DNA of 64,000 nucleotides, taken from assembly GCA_963693305.1 (NCBI GenBank), contig OY855912.1:4632501-4696500 (forward strand). Direction: 5' to 3'. The DNA comes from Meandrina meandrites (taxonomy: Eukaryota > Cnidaria > Anthozoa > Scleractinia > Meandrinidae). The notes beneath the pieces were generated by a model. The model made no database searches. It saw only the letters and a list, made by a program, of their open reading frames with translations, and had not been told where the DNA came from. Made by a program: the position numbers and the translations under genes. Positions 11,034 through 21,374 of this stretch are shown one piece after another. Numbering within the stretch: position 1 is the stretch's first letter; the number at the start of each line of letters is the position of its first letter.

Positions 11034-14000
11034 TTAAATTTGTGTTTTACATTTAGCTTTCTCAATTTGAAGTTTGCTTTTAAGGACAGCGAGGAAGGCT
11101 TCGAAATAGTACTGTCCTTCTTCCCTTGAAGCGGAGTAGATATAATACTTGGCGATTATTAAGCAGAGGTTTAAACCAAGTTGTTGGCTAAAGTTGTTTG
11201 TGAAACCGTAGATTATGGTTTTATCATTCAAATCAATGGAGTCGTCATTTTTAACATTCCACCAGTTAGAAAAGCTTTGCCAGAAAGCTTGCACATCTGA
11301 GCAAGACACAAAAACGGATGCTGTAAAGTTTGTTTTTGATCGCAGAGATGACACTTGTCATGTTCAATAATTTTATCGCTGAAAAGAGTTGCATTGGTTG
11401 GCAGGATGTGATGTATAATTTTGAATTGGAATATAGCGAACCTAATATCTTTGGTAACTTTAAAAGGAATAATATAGATAGTATCTATAGTTTTCCTATC
11501 AAAGTTGGCTTGCAGCATTCTTTGTTCCGCAGTAGGAGGTATAAATTTCAGGCTGACTAGAAATCTAGAAGCTAATTTACATGTGAGTTTGTTTAAAGAA
11601 ATATTCTCTGCATATTCAGAGCCAGTGTGAGCACTTGGATTGAATTCCTTCAACAAACGAATCCAATTTTTAGGGATGGCGTTGCATAGGCCATAATAAG
11701 TAAGAAAGTTAGTTTTGATTGCGAACTTACGGCAAAAGTCATCGAATGTCAAGAAGTTGTTTTCACAGAAAATGTCTCTGACTCTGGTCACTCCTGCTGT
11801 ATGCCAACTATGATAATAAATAGAAAGGTCTTGGATTTTAATAAACCGGTTATTCCACAGGATTTCACTCTGTATTTGTTCTTTGTTTTCGGGAGTGTGT
11901 TGGTTTATAATTTGCCAAATGCTCAGGGCATCTTTGTAAAATTGGATAGGTAAGTCTAGTTTAAGATATTTTAAATCGTAGTTGCATTCAAGTAAGAATT
12001 TACCTCCTACCTGCCTTAAAAGTGTAAGAGGTATATGGCTCCAAATAGCATTATCACTGCTTTCGTATAGTCTTCTAACCCAAGTGACCTTCAAGGCATT
12101 GTTTATTATTTCGAAATCCGGAAAATCTAAACCCCCTTTAAATTTCGGACCAATCATCGTCGTGTGTTTGATTTTAGGTTTGTTGTTCCAAACAAACCGA
12201 GAGATGGTAGTTTGAACTGAAGATACAAATTCCCTGGGAGTAGCGAGTACTGATGTATTATAAACTAGTTTCGAAAGGGCAAGGCTTTTAAGAATGGTTA
12301 TTCGACCGTACAACGTAAGGTTTCTCAACTTCCAAAGACTTAAAAGGTTCTTCATAGACAATAATTTTTGTTCAAAATTTTTTTTGAAAGCTTCATCTTC
12401 GTCGTTAGAGAAATAGATTCCTAGTGCATATATCGGTTCTGAAGGCCAAGCTATGTCAAAAGGTGTCGAGGTGTTATGTTTGCACGCACCCAACCACATT
12501 CCTTCGGTTTTGGTCTTGTTTATTTCCAGGCCTGAAACGTCCTGGAAGGCTTGTAATGTTTCAAACAAGTTTTGGGCCGACGATGCATCGGAGACGAAGG
12601 CAATAGTGTCATCTGCATATTGCGATAATATGTATTCTTTGTTGTGAATTTGTATTCCTAATATTTTTGTTATTTCTAACTGCGTTCGCTAGGATTTCTG
12701 CACAGAGGGCGAAAAGGATACCAGATAGGGGACAGCCTTGTCTGACTCCTCTTTGCAAACTAAAAAATTCGGAGGCGTGACCGTTGTTAATGACGCAACT
12801 AGAAATATCTGTGTAGAATGTCCTAATCCAGTTTCGAATTTGCGGTCCAAAATTAAACGTCTCTAGGACTTTAGCTAGAAACTCTCAATCTACAGAATCA
12901 AAAGCTTTTTTAAAATCAATAAAAATTGCCATGCCAGGTATATTTTCTAGGGATGTTATTTTCATTATGTCTTGTATCAGCCTAATATTTTGGCCAATGT
13001 ATCGACCTTTAACGTACCCGGTTTGGTCATCATGGATAAGAAAGGGAAGAACGTTGGAGATTCTACTTGCTATAGTCTGTTATTATTTTATAGTCAATGT
13101 TTAGTAAAGATATCGGTCTCCATTTTTTTAAGTATAACTTGTTTTTTCGCTTTTTGGGCACAACTTTGATAATTCCTTGTCTCTGAGTAATATTAAGATG
13201 TCCGTGTTTTGAAGCATAATTAAAGCTTTGAACCATTTCTTCGCCTAGAGCTGTCCAAAATTGTTGAAAAAATTCTACCGTAAATCCGTCACTTCCTGGG
13301 CATTTACCTTTGGAGCAGGTTTTAAGCGTTTCAAAACACTCTTGCTTAGTGAGTGGCCTTTCAAGTTCCTCTAGGTCAGCATCCTTTAATTTAGGAAGAT
13401 TTGGATCTTCAAAAAATAATTTATCGTCCTGGATCTTGCGAGGTACCGCCGCGTAGAGGTTTTTATAAAACAGTTTTTGGCAGTTTAGGATTTCGTCTGA
13501 GTTCGTTATTTCTTGTCCATCTTGAGATTTAAGCTTCGATATGTAAGTTTTGGCATTTTGTCTTTTTTCTAGGTTTAAGAAATATTTAGTACTTTTTTCG
13601 CCTTGCTCGTGCCATCTTGTTCTACTTCTTATAATAGCACCTTTAGTTCTGTACTCCGCGATCTTGTTTAGCTCTGATCTAAGATTATACAATTTAGCAA
13701 TATTCTCTTTTGACCTGTTTGTCACAAGTGTTTTCATTAAGGCATCGATTTGGTCAGAAAGATTCTTTTCTATGTTCCTACGCATTCTGCTTTTTCTCTT
13801 TGAGAACCGCACGCAAAAACCTCTTATTTCCATTTTGATCATATCCCAGAATAAACCTTTGTCAGCGAGATTACTATATTTCTTTTTGTACTCGGGTATT
13901 AAACATTGAAGTTGTTCGACAAGGGTGCTGTCCTCCAGAAGAGAGTTATTGAATTTCCAGAAACCGGGTCCTCTTCGTTCATAGTCTTTAGACTGAAGTG

Positions 14001-14709
14001 TCAAGATTATTGCAGAGTGGTCCGACAATGAGGATTGTTTTATTTCTGTATTTAGCATAATGTGCGAAAGTTCTTTAGCGACCAACCAATAATCCAATCT
14101 ACACTGTACTTTTAGTGCTTTGTCGCGCCATGTGAATTGCCTTTGATCAGGGTGCTGATATCGCCAAACATCTTGGAGTTTTAGCAAGTCACACAGTTGA
14201 GTAATTTCGCAAATTACATTGTTTTTTCTTTCTACTGCAGCGCCTCCTAGTTTGTCGCGATGTGTTAGCGCGCAATTGAAAATGACGTTGTTGTCCGAAA
14301 GTTTCATGAGAATGTTACGAATGCTAGAGAAAAACACTTTTTGGTCGGAATTGTTATTCGGGCTGTAGATGTTGCACAACTGAAAAACAGTATCGCCGAT
14401 AGTTGCTTGGAGAATTAAATATCTTCCGTTTTTGTCCGTTTCGATGTTGCCAACCAAGGCAGCTAATTTGGGATTAAAAAGTGTCATAACACCTCTTGAA
14501 TGACTTGTACCATGACTAAAATAGATTTTGCCACCCCACTCGGATTTCCATAAGCTTTCTATGCTTTTTGTTGAATAGGTTTCCTGAAGGAATACAATGT
14601 CAAATTTATTGTTGTGCAGCCACCTAAAAAGCTGTCTTCGTTTACGCGATTGGTTTAGACCTCTGACATTCAGCGAACAAAAAGAAGCTGTAAAAGGAGT
14701 TGTCATCAC
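11034..14709 (-). pseudogene. LINE ORF2: endonuclease and reverse transcriptase, broken
   Basis: The N-terminus is an AP-type endonuclease (SLNVRGLNQ, FLQETY, SLSDHSAI). The reverse transcriptase follows, with KKWRPISLLN, FIDFKKAFDSVD, QRGVRQGCPLSGILF and SQYADD near 12630, then a thumb and C-terminal region ending in a CHLC-type zinc motif. Defects: the GGDFN block is shortened to VIFNCAL (14290 region), frameshifts near 13075, 12660 and 11330, and a TGA at 12895-12897 where Trp is expected. It cannot make an active protein. Confidence 0.87.
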
Positions 14710-15152
14710 TTAATAACGATTTCTTTTCTTGACAGCTAAAATAAAAAATATATACATGGAAAAAAATCAATGTAATACTCAAAATTGCTTCGAAGCCTTC
14801 CTTGGAAACCTAGGCCTTTTGCTGCTTGGTTTTGTTTGTTACACAAGTCGATTCGGCAAATCGCAACCTTTAGGATTGATTTAACACAACATGACGTATA
14901 AAATAATAGAAGCGAAACGTATTTAGCAAACAAAACAAAAACGAGCTTAAAGCAGAACGTAGAAGTAATGGTAGTACACGTAATTAATTGCACAAATACA
15001 CGCATCAAAAGCCACAAAAGGATTAGAAAATTAGAGTTAAGCATGCTGAGGGGGAAACAGAAACTAAAACACAGTGGAAAATAAAGGTAGGAAATAAAAC
15101 CTCAATTCGGCCGGGTCCATCCTTGAGTTCGGAAATACATCTGGTGTAATTG

Positions 15153-16037
15153 TCAGATATTCTCAAGGTCTTCCATCGAGAAGATCCGAATACGCTGTCC
15201 TTCTTGCGAGGTCTTTACGTAGATCTTTCCATCCAGTGTCCACACGCTTGTGAGAGTCTTGTTTCTCTTTCTCTGGTTCGCTTCTTTCACTATGTCCCTT
15301 CTGTACGGCGTCAAGTTTTCATTGATATAGATGCGGTCCTGATTAGATGCGGCTATTGTTGTCGAGAAGGAAGGAAAAATGTCAGAGATCTTGAAGTTTC
15401 GAAGCTTTATGCGCTCTTTGTATAGCTTCGACTTTGCTTTATGACTGCAGAATTTAACATTTATCGGTCTCTTCCCTTCTCTGCCTTTCAATTTATGCGT
15501 TATTTCGATGTCATCAGGCTGAATGGATACATCAAGCGCATTTGCGATTTTGATGACAGCGCTTTCCGTGTCGGAGTAGACGTGCTCAAGTATTTCAAGG
15601 GAATTTTTACGCGTATACTGCTCAAGATCGTCCAAGGCACACCAAACACGCCCTGTTTCTTCTTTTTCTTTATCCAATTGCTGCTTAGTCTGCTCTAACT
15701 CTTCTTTTGCCTTTACAAGCTCCTTTTGTATCGACGCGTTCGCTTTTGATACTTTCTTTACGGTATCCTTGATGTCTTGCAGCTCCTTTTCATTGAAAGC
15801 CATTGAGTCCTTCAGCTCTGTAAGCTCTTTCTTTAAGACTTGATTCTCTAGCGAGATCTTGGAGACTGTAGCTTGGATACTTACAAGTAGATCTTTGATT
15901 TCCAGCAGAGTAGGTTCTTTCTCTGAGAACAGACTGTCCGTCTCTTCTTGATCCGCCATGTTGGATTTCTTGGCAGTACTTGTTTCTTCTTCAGTTGAGC
16001 CTCGGTCCCCTCTTTTATTCTTTCTGGCTCTTTGCAT
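15153..16037 (-). CDS. LINE ORF1: coiled-coil RNA-binding-type protein
   Basis: This 294-residue frame is intact. Residues ~50-125 form a long coiled coil (Leu/Lys/Glu heptads such as KKELTELKDSMAFNEKELQD). Then comes the conserved part (LEQYTRKNSLEI, KFCSHKAKSKLYKERIKLR, IYINENLTPYRRDI) seen in ORF1 proteins of invertebrate non-LTR elements. It probably trimerises and coats element RNA. An upstream ATG at 16037 fits the start of the conserved acidic/basic leader. Confidence 0.8.
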   Translation of the reverse strand: MQRARKNKRGDRGSTEEETSTAKKSNMADQEETDSLFSEKEPTLLEIKDLLVSIQATVSKISLENQVLKKELTELKDSMAFNEKELQDIKDTVKKVSKANASIQKELVKAKEELEQTKQQLDKEKEETGRVWCALDDLEQYTRKNSLEILEHVYSDTESAVIKIANALDVSIQPDDIEITHKLKGREGKRPINVKFCSHKAKSKLYKERIKLRNFKISDIFPSFSTTIAASNQDRIYINENLTPYRRDIVKEANQRKRNKTLTSVWTLDGKIYVKTSQEGQRIRIFSMEDLENI

Positions 16038-16147
16038 GGAGTACCAGAACTTTACAATATGCTTCTGTCAGGATTAGACCTTATTTATCAACGATTTTCA
16101 AGGGAAGGATGGCCAACATTTGCTTAAGCAAAAAACATGTGGCCGTG

Positions 16148-16234
16148 TCGGACGAGGCCGCGCATGCTCTGGCAGTTGATTTGTTATTGTGGTCGTAACA
16201 AATCAACTGCCAGAGCATGCGCGGCCTCGTCCGA
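16148..16234. repeat. Perfect 38-bp inverted repeat at the LINE 5' junction
   Basis: The arms at 16148-16185 and 16197-16234 are exact inverse complements around an 11-bp loop. A further direct copy of ctggcagttgatttgttatt continues at 16236. The target-site sequence of the LINE lies inside these arms. Confidence 0.92.
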
Positions 16235-16259
16235 GCTGGCAGTTGATTTGTTATTGTGG

Positions 16260-16860
16260 TCGTCGCTATTTCCAAGTTCTACGCTTTCGTCAACTTAATC
16301 GGTTCTTTGCCGTTTTATCTCTCGATTTATTGACTTGTAAATACAATATATCTCCTCTTTGATGCTTCCTAAACTCTCCTTTTCTTTTTCAAGTCGCTGA
16401 AGTGTCTTCTAGCTTTTTGAGTTGCATCCACTGATATTTGTTGATGTCAATGATTGCCATTCGATCAGGCGAATTAGATGAATTAACTGCACTTTTCGCA
16501 AAAATTTAACCCTTTCAGCAGATGACCGATTCAAAGCGTTGTATAAAAAGCATTTGAATTCCATTCAATAATTTTTTTTCCGGTGTTTTAGCTATCGTGA
16601 ACTGATGTGAAATATTTACTTGCGGATCGAAGTCGCGGGAAATTAGATAAAATCATTTTGATTGGTCATCACAGACAATATGTCAGTGCTAATTGGTTTG
16701 GTTGTCTGGCAAATCAAACAATGGGAAAGGAATGTTGTTCTCGTTTGAGCAGGCGTTTGTGGGGAGCGAGTGCAATCCGATCTCCCCTAAAAACGACTGG
16801 GTGGGAGGCTATAATTAACCGCGCGGCCATGGGCCGAGCGTAGTTCTTGCTCTGCAAGGG
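16260..16860. other. Non-coding region with one inverted-pair repeat
   Basis: No gene is seen. Positions 16717-16822 are the inverted partner of the block at 10105-10205. Confidence 0.5.

Positions 16861-16954
<94 letters not shown>
16861..16954. repeat. (ATT)n microsatellite
   Basis: About 31 uninterrupted ATT trinucleotides. Confidence 0.97.
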
Positions 16955-16956
<2 letters not shown>

Positions 16957-17049
16957 CGCACCATCAAGAGAAGAAACAATCTAAACATCAATGGCACTGA
17001 TATAGAAATAGAGAAAGGTCGAGCACGAATTCAATGGTTTCAAAAGACT

Positions 17050-17185
17050 CCCAGATTATTTAACAATTATTCCATGAGCCCGCGTTGGATACGAGGTGGT
17101 AAATAGCCAACGAAGCGCGAAGCGCCGAGTTGGCTATAACCACTCGTATCCAACAAGGGCGAATGGAATAATTGTTTTATTAAAT
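17050..17185. repeat. Palindromic MITE (ACAATTATTCCA ends)
   Basis: The arms aacaattattccatgagc ... cgaatggaataattgttt enclose inner arms gttggatacgaggtgg / ccactcgtatccaac and a core of gaagcgcgaagcgcc. A relative is at 32305-32440. Confidence 0.78.
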
Positions 17186-18710
17186 TCTTCTTTGGTATAA
17201 ATCAACTGGACATTTCATTTTGATGTAAACGAAGTGATAGTATGAGGAGGCGGGAAAATTTGTGGCGCGGTGTTCACTTTTTGACTTGAATGAAACACGC
17301 GAGGAAAGCGAGCGAGAGAGTTTTCTTTTGAAGATTTTCCTCGGAAAATCTCCTCGTAAATCGTCTTTTCATCCTGGAAAATTGTGACAACAATTAAGGT
17401 TTACGGGAAGATCCGAAGCAATAGCTTTTCTGGAAATTATACGCCTTGTGCAAGTCGAACGAAGCAAGTGTTTACATGCATATTGTACTTGTTTACGGCT
17501 CCACGGCTGTCATCAAGACTACTACATTATGCTGAAACGAAATAGCACTCAGATTCGATGAAGTTTATTGAAGTATAAAAGGACAAGATCAAGATTGAAA
17601 GGTAACAAAGTTAACAGAAGTGCTGAGCCACATTTACGTCTAACACTGAATGAAATTGTGTCAGTTTTCTGGTCTTCCCGTAAATTATTTTCTGCTTTTC
17701 TTCGATTTTTCGCTCAGTCACTCTTGTTGTACATTTACAAGTATTTTTAATTAAACATTTCGCATCAGTTTTACGTAGCTGAGTCAACTATGGCATTTTG
17801 TGGTATTTGTGTGGTTTCAGGGAAGGCACTGTCGATTATTTCTTGTATAAGCTTATAAACCTCGCCACATTTGCCATTTTTCTGATGGAACTTTCGCTTC
17901 CCGCAGGAAAATTTTTAAACTGAGCGGCACTTGCCGCACTCGTTTCCCATATAAGGTCAAACGCAGGTATAATGGCTGATAACCGAGATCTAGTGAACCA
18001 ATCAGAAAGCTAGAATTGCATTATCCGAGGTTGAGAATTTAATAAATGAGAATAATACTTATAGGATTTTTATAGCTTTTCTTTTCTTTTATATTCCCTA
18101 TTTGTCACTTATAAAATTTGGTTTTGAAATAATAATAATGATGTAAAAGAAAATTAGATTTTACGAACAAAAATATGTATTAAATATCAATTTACAGATA
18201 TTAGCATTGTATTTTTCTTTCCGTTTTCAGTGTTGAAGCAATAAGCCAAATGTAGCAAAGTAGTAAAATGTTAAGCTTGACTTGATTCCCCCACCCCGCC
18301 CCGTGCCAGGGCCCAAAGGGCCGAAAATTTTGGCGACTAGAGTGCTTGTGCTGGCGACCAAACCTGAAAACTTAGGGGCGACCTGGTCCCAAGGTTTCTT
18401 CCTGAAAGCCGAGCCCTGTAAAATCATTCACCTGTTTAAAATTCCACCAATACTCTGCTCTCTTTAGTGTGAAATATGTATATTTTTGTGTTATTCACAG
18501 CGGCTCTGTGATTGGCTATCTCGCGAGAACAATAGAATATTTTTGAAATAAAAATTATTATTCCTATTTATAACTAGCAAAACATGTCCTGCAATCATAA
18601 TGTTCATTTTTGTGGAACATATACTTGGTGGTTTCTCTTACTCTGTTAATGATAGTGAATATACCGTTAGTAGTGAGAATATAGATAGTGATAGTCAATA
18701 TACCTAGCTA
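17186..18710. other. Non-coding stretch
   Basis: No gene, RNA or clear repeat is recognised; it is AT-rich, with only short reading frames lacking domains. Confidence 0.4.
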
Positions 18711-18711
18711 G

Positions 18712-19190
18712 CTGACGCTACCGAGCGTACGACTGTACCGACTGTACCGACTTTACCGAACGCACCGACTGTCTCGACTGTACCGAGCTTACCGACTGTA
18801 CCGAACAGAGCGTACTGACTGTACCGAACCGAGCGTACCGACTGTACCGAGCTTACCGACTGTACCGAACAGAGCGTACCGACTGTACCGAACCAAGCTT
18901 ACCAACTGAACCGACTTTACCGAGCTTACCGACTGTACCGAACAGAGCGTACCGACTGTACCGAACCGACTGTACCGAGCGTACCGAGCGAACCGACTGT
19001 ACCGAGCGTACCGACAGTACCGAGCGAACCGACTGTACCGAGCGAACCGACTGTACCGAGCGTACCGACTGTACCGAGCGTACCGACTGTACCGAGCGTA
19101 CCGACTGTACCAACAGTACCGACTGTACCGAGCGAACCGACTGTACCGAGCGAACCGACTTCATCTGCCGTACTGAGCTTATGGAACGTA
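18712..19190. repeat. Minisatellite of 9-bp units TACCGACTG / TACCGAGCG
   Basis: Dozens of nonamers alternate irregularly, often forming 18-bp higher-order units, with point variants at the edges and cleaner copies at 19000-19110. The frame-like Ser-Val-Arg repeats it yields are not a gene. Confidence 0.93.
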
Positions 19191-19211
19191 CCTTGTTTCC
19201 TCTGAGTTCAA

Positions 19212-19650
19212 ATCATGGCGCGTGGGGCGCTTAATTTCTCTGGTGAGATCAATCAAGCGACGTAAAAATGCGCGACCGGGTGCGATTACAGAACACGCAA
19301 AGTTTAAGAGACCGATTAGGGATTGCAGATCACGCAGCGTAAGCAAGTCACCTTACGGAGGAATTCTGATAGCATATTATGACATTTTTGCAGCTTGTCG
19401 ACGAGTAAACGAGATTCCATATCAACTGAATCAAGGGTAATTCCAGCGAATAGGAGAGTCGTATAGGGATCCATTGTTATTTCTTCCGCTATAGGGACAC
19501 CCAAGTATTTAGAAAGACCCGAAAAGATCAATAAGTCCTGGGCACAACGCTCTTACGTTGCAGCGATAAATAAAAAATCATCGAGAATGTGCAAAACTGC
19601 AGACGCCTGCGTGTGAGATATGGCTATCCACTCGAGACTTTCAGCTTTTA
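19212..19650 (-). pseudogene. DIRS-like retrotransposon reverse transcriptase fragment
   Basis: The minus strand reads HILDDFLFIAAT, a stop, then LGVPIAEEITMDPYTTLLFA and GITLDSVDMESRLLVDKLQK, then after a frame change LNFACSVIAPGRAFLRRLID. The order and motifs match the palm (LDD) to RNase H junction of DIRS-type tyrosine-recombinase retroelements. The TAA and the frameshift make it dead. Confidence 0.7.
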
Positions 19651-20052
19651 TATTAACCGTTTTATGAAGCTGATATCTCTTGATGTTTGCTTTGTACTGA
19701 TCGAAACTTTGTTATCTCCAACACAATAAGCGAAACAAATAAAAGAAATGGGGTGTCTTCTGCTGTTATTAATAAATATTTTGCATCGGCCAATGCAAGA
19801 ATTAGAATATAAATTACATGGCAAAATTGCATGCGGATTTGCGAGAGTTGGGGGAAAATATTTAAATCTCGACACTCATGTGGAAACGACTTTCTACAAA
19901 CGCCCTTTTATAACTGAAGAAACAACTTCTCAGCCCGATTATTCAAAGATACCCGTCTACTTATGATAGCCCGTGTTTTTATTTTATCCGAAGCCAAACC
20001 CATCAGTTAATCACTCTGGTCAATCAGAAAGGACAAGACAATCCAGTGAACC

Positions 20053-20215
20053 AATAACGGTCTATAAACTGTTAAGATTGTATTTGACATTACCTGTGGC
20101 ATTGGCGTCTTCAGAGCGTACATTTTCTGTCCTCAGACGACTCGAGAACTACCTAAGAAGCACCATGACGCAGGGATCGTCTGAACAGCTGTCTCCTTAT
20201 AAATTGACACAAATC
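20053..20215 (+). pseudogene. hAT transposase C-terminal dimerisation fragment
   Basis: It encodes YKLLRLYLTLPVALASSERT, then FSVLRRLENYLRSTM, the classic hAT dimerisation signature. Only this end is present. It differs from the copy at 5.6-5.9 kb (SSERTFSVLRRLE versus TPERPFSVMRRVK), so it is a separate insertion. Confidence 0.75.
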
Positions 20216-21200
20216 GACTACGGACACACTGGACACTGTTAAGATTCAAAAGAGGTTTGCTGGTGCCAACGAACTACGAAAGGGCATTTTGGGTTTGCGC
20301 GTGGCCTGGTGCATGATGAGCCCCAATGAGCCCCCATCCCCCCCTCCCCCCCCCCCCCCCCCCCACCAATCCCCTGTCTCTTGTTTCGAAACGCTATGCT
20401 GCCTCTGTCCGGAATCCTCACTTTCCACAGTGTTTGTTTCGTTTTCTCAGAACCGAAACGATATTGTTTTGAGTTCGATGTGAACTATACTATCCAATCA
20501 GAAGAACGCTCGTAACCGCAATGTCAACACGTACTAAAGGCAAATAATCTCGTAAAAACATGTTCTTCAAATATCGGAAATATAACCTTCAGCAAGACCA
20601 AAAATTTTTGAGATTCATTACAAATAGAAATATCTGACGACTGCAATGCTTTCGAGTTCGATTAAGGCGATGTATTTGGCGAAAAATATAAGGTGAGCTC
20701 TTTCCGTGTTTAATTATTGAGTAAACATTCTAGTGATATTCTGAGAAAAAATTCCCACCGAGGAGAACGCTTGCAAGCGCAAATAGAGACACGATACCTT
20801 CACATGTGTCGTGTTTGTTGGCACGGAACGGCTAGAAAGTTCCTTGTTATTTTTAAGACTATTTTGCGTTATGCAAAATAGGAGTGTTGATGGGGCTTTT
20901 TCCGTTCCTGTTAATTCCATTCCTGTTAAACTTTTGATTCCGGCCATTCCTGTTAAACTATTAATTTATGAATTAAATTTGTATTAAACGCGTCTTCCCG
21001 TACCTCCCCTGCTACGTATCGTTTTGCACCGAAGCCGCACTATTGTGTTCTGTTTGTATATTTGGGGGAGAGTACACAGGCATATGTTTGCTATAGATTT
21101 GATCGATAATCCAGATTGATTAATTGTTTTACCATTCGTTCGAAGTCTTTGTAAACGCTGGGGTTGACAACTTCAGGTACTACAATTACACAAAAGCACA
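20216..21200. other. Non-coding region downstream of the kringle gene
   Basis: It holds a poly-C run at about 20338-20363 and no recognised gene. Confidence 0.5.
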
Positions 21201-21206
21201 TTTATT
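21201..21206 (-). promoter_or_regulatory. Polyadenylation signal AATAAA of the kringle gene
   Basis: A consensus AATAAA on the minus strand lies 36 bases past the TAA stop, supporting the placement of the last exon. Confidence 0.6.
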
Positions 21207-21241
21207 TTCCTTTTTTAAAATATGATATTTACAAAGACAAA

Positions 21242-21374
21242 TTATTCAGTCTCAACTCGGTTACAGTCTTCATCAAACTTTGCTTCTTCTTGTTCTTGTT
21301 TCTTATCTTCAGTTCTGGGATTCTGTTTGGACTTCTTCATTCTCCGTAGGAACCCTAAAAGAAGTTTGATCAAT
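21242..21374 (-). CDS. Kringle gene exon 13 (last): short charged tail
   Basis: It reads RLIKLLLGFLRRMKKSKQNP, then a Lys/Glu-rich hydrophilic end (EDKKQEQEEAKFDED) and TAA. The acceptor ttctgtgcag is strong. An AATAAA follows at 21201-21206. No kinase or known signalling motif is visible in the tail. Confidence 0.72.

Larger units (their letters stand above)
10866..16170 (-). mobile_element. L1/Tx1-type LINE retrotransposon, nearly full length, inactivated
   Basis: From 5' to 3' on the minus strand: 5' leader, ORF1 (15153-16037), a spacer of about 440 bases, ORF2 (11034-14709, broken), 3' UTR and an A-rich tail (the T runs at 10866-10897). A 14-bp match, GCAGTTGATTTGTT, lies at 10852-10865 and at 16172-16185, consistent with a target-site duplication. 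The element sits among older repeats, so it is younger than they are. Confidence 0.82.

Noticed and set aside
13550..13909. Plus-strand frame opposite LINE ORF2
   Set aside because: It is an antisense shadow of the endonuclease/RT frame, with low-complexity hydrophobic content.
18853..19164. A long reading frame of Ser-Val-Arg/Gln repeats
   Set aside because: It is a by-product of the 9-bp minisatellite, whose unit length is a multiple of three; no start context or neighbours support a gene.
18712..19190. Possible CRISPR-like repeat array
   Set aside because: The repeats are contiguous 9-mers without unique spacers, in an animal genome.
20239..20428. Gly-rich peptide frames
   Set aside because: They come from the poly-C tract near 20350.
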